From Bacteroidota bacterium (lineage in GTDB: Bacteria; Bacteroidota; Bacteroidia; Bacteroidales; VadinHA17), in the NCBI GenBank assembly GCA_016868515.1, contig VGGM01000071.1, positions 1 through 7,337 on the forward strand: a DNA stretch of 7,337 nucleotides. Direction: 5' to 3'. Made by a program: the position numbers and the translations under genes. The notes below the pieces were generated by a model that was given only the letters and a program-made list of their open reading frames with translations, was not told the DNA's origin and searched no databases. How positions within the stretch are numbered: the first letter of the stretch is position 1; the number at the start of each line of letters is the position of its first letter. Shown here one piece after another: positions 6,893-7,337 of the stretch.

Positions 6893-6934
6893 GTGCAGGG
6901 TGCAGGGTACAGGGTGCAGGGTACAGGGTGCAGG
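6893..6934 (+). repeat. Six tandem heptamers GTGCAGG/GTACAGG
   Basis: Six perfectly abutting 7 bp units occupy 42 bp: GTGCAGG, GTGCAGG, GTACAGG, GTGCAGG, GTACAGG, GTGCAGG (order A A B A B A). Units differ only at the third base, and the alternation suggests that the last expansion step was a 14 bp double unit. A further isolated B unit lies at 6851-6857. The array ends 22 bp before the biotin carboxylase ATG. It is too short, and lacks spacers, to be CRISPR. Arrays of this flavour occur between genes in Bacteroidota genomes, from general recollection. The function is unknown; the copy number may vary between strains. Confidence 0.9.
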
Positions 6935-6956
6935 GAAAATTAAATATTGTTAAGAA

Positions 6957-7337
6957 ATGGGAATAAAGAGAATTCTGATTGCAAACAGGGGTGAGATAGC
7001 AATACGCATAATGCGTACTGCGAAGAAGATGGGAATTAAAACGGTGGCTATCCGTACGCATCTCGAGCCAGGGGCGATGTATCTCGACTATGCCGACATT
7101 GTTCACGACCTGTCGCATGAGGAACCCGAGATTTCAGTATTTCTCGATATTGACAGGCTGATAGCGGTGGCTCTTGAGAACAGGTGCGACGCAGTGCATC
7201 CAGGATACGGGTTTCTGGCCGAAAATGCTTATTTCGCTCAGAAATGTGCAGGGAATAAGATAGAATTCATAGGCCCCACTCCCGATGCCATTTACAAAAT
7301 GGGGAACAAAACCGTGGCAAAGCAAATTGCCGGTTCT
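6957..7337 (+). CDS. accC: Biotin carboxylase subunit of acyl-CoA carboxylase, N-terminal 127 residues, truncated by window edge
   Basis: The frame from the ATG at 6957 is open to the last base. It starts MGIKRILIANRGEIAIRIMR, the hallmark of the biotin carboxylase N-terminal (pre-ATP-grasp) domain. CDAVHPGYGFLAENAYFAQKC and IEFIGPTPDAIYKMGNKTVAKQ follow at about 80-124. The enzyme uses ATP and bicarbonate to carboxylate biotin on a carrier protein, which the upstream PccB-type subunit then uses. The usual length is about 450-500 residues (longer if fused to a biotin carrier domain), so the ATP-grasp core is outside the window. Residues 33-62 depart from the common form: where most biotin carboxylases have V-Y-S-D/E-A-D, this one reads VAIRTHLEPGAMYL, and the segment before FLDIDRLI is also unusual. 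This points to a distinct subfamily. There is no Shine-Dalgarno match; the leader is A/T-rich (TTAAATATTGTTAAGAA). It is probably cotranscribed with pccB despite the repeat block between them. Confidence 0.93.
   Translation, partial: MGIKRILIANRGEIAIRIMRTAKKMGIKTVAIRTHLEPGAMYLDYADIVHDLSHEEPEISVFLDIDRLIAVALENRCDAVHPGYGFLAENAYFAQKCAGNKIEFIGPTPDAIYKMGNKTVAKQIAGS

Noticed and set aside
6893..6934. Possible CRISPR array
   Set aside because: The units are 7 bp and directly abutting with no spacers, so this is a simple tandem repeat.

Overview
The window most likely comes from a member of the Bacteroidota. Four things point there. The start codons have A/T-rich leaders with no Shine-Dalgarno match. 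Two boxes match the Bacteroidota -7 promoter consensus TAnnTTTG exactly. Two secreted proteins are of types common in that phylum (an S9 peptidase and a BNR/sortilin-type propeller). A GTGCAGG/GTACAGG tandem array of a style familiar from these genomes sits between two genes. This assignment is inference; no rRNA or other phylogenetic marker is present.

Left half, minus strand (positions 1-4280): two exported proteins are encoded head to tail with a 46 bp gap, probably as one transcript. The upstream gene encodes an 882-residue BNR/Asp-box beta-propeller protein of the VPS10/sortilin-like 'glycosyl hydrolase' type. The downstream gene encodes an S9-family serine peptidase resembling the glutamyl-endopeptidase-like group. 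It is cut by the window edge after its beta-propeller part, so its catalytic domain is not seen. Both start with a signal peptide, which suggests work in the periplasm or outside the cell, possibly on peptides.

Middle (4281-5291): a 182 bp divergent intergenic region leads rightwards into a 209-residue protein with a transglutaminase-like Cys/His arrangement. A 199 bp spacer follows. It holds a candidate promoter, a small inverted repeat and a possible small membrane-anchored reading frame on the opposite strand.

Right half, plus strand (5292-7337): a complete acyl-CoA carboxylase carboxyltransferase subunit (PccB/MmdA type) is followed by the first 127 codons of a biotin carboxylase. Together with a biotin carrier protein, presumably encoded just beyond the window, they would form an acyl-CoA (propionyl-CoA) carboxylase linking propionyl-CoA and methylmalonyl-CoA. 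The 108 bp gap between them carries the most unusual non-coding structure in the window: two hairpins with CGAAG tips followed by six tandem heptamers.

I see no convincing new defence, mobile or CRISPR system. The points most worth a second look are the hairpin and heptamer block, the divergent N-terminal half of the biotin carboxylase, the minus-strand small reading frame at 4981-5262 and the uncharacterised transglutaminase-like protein.
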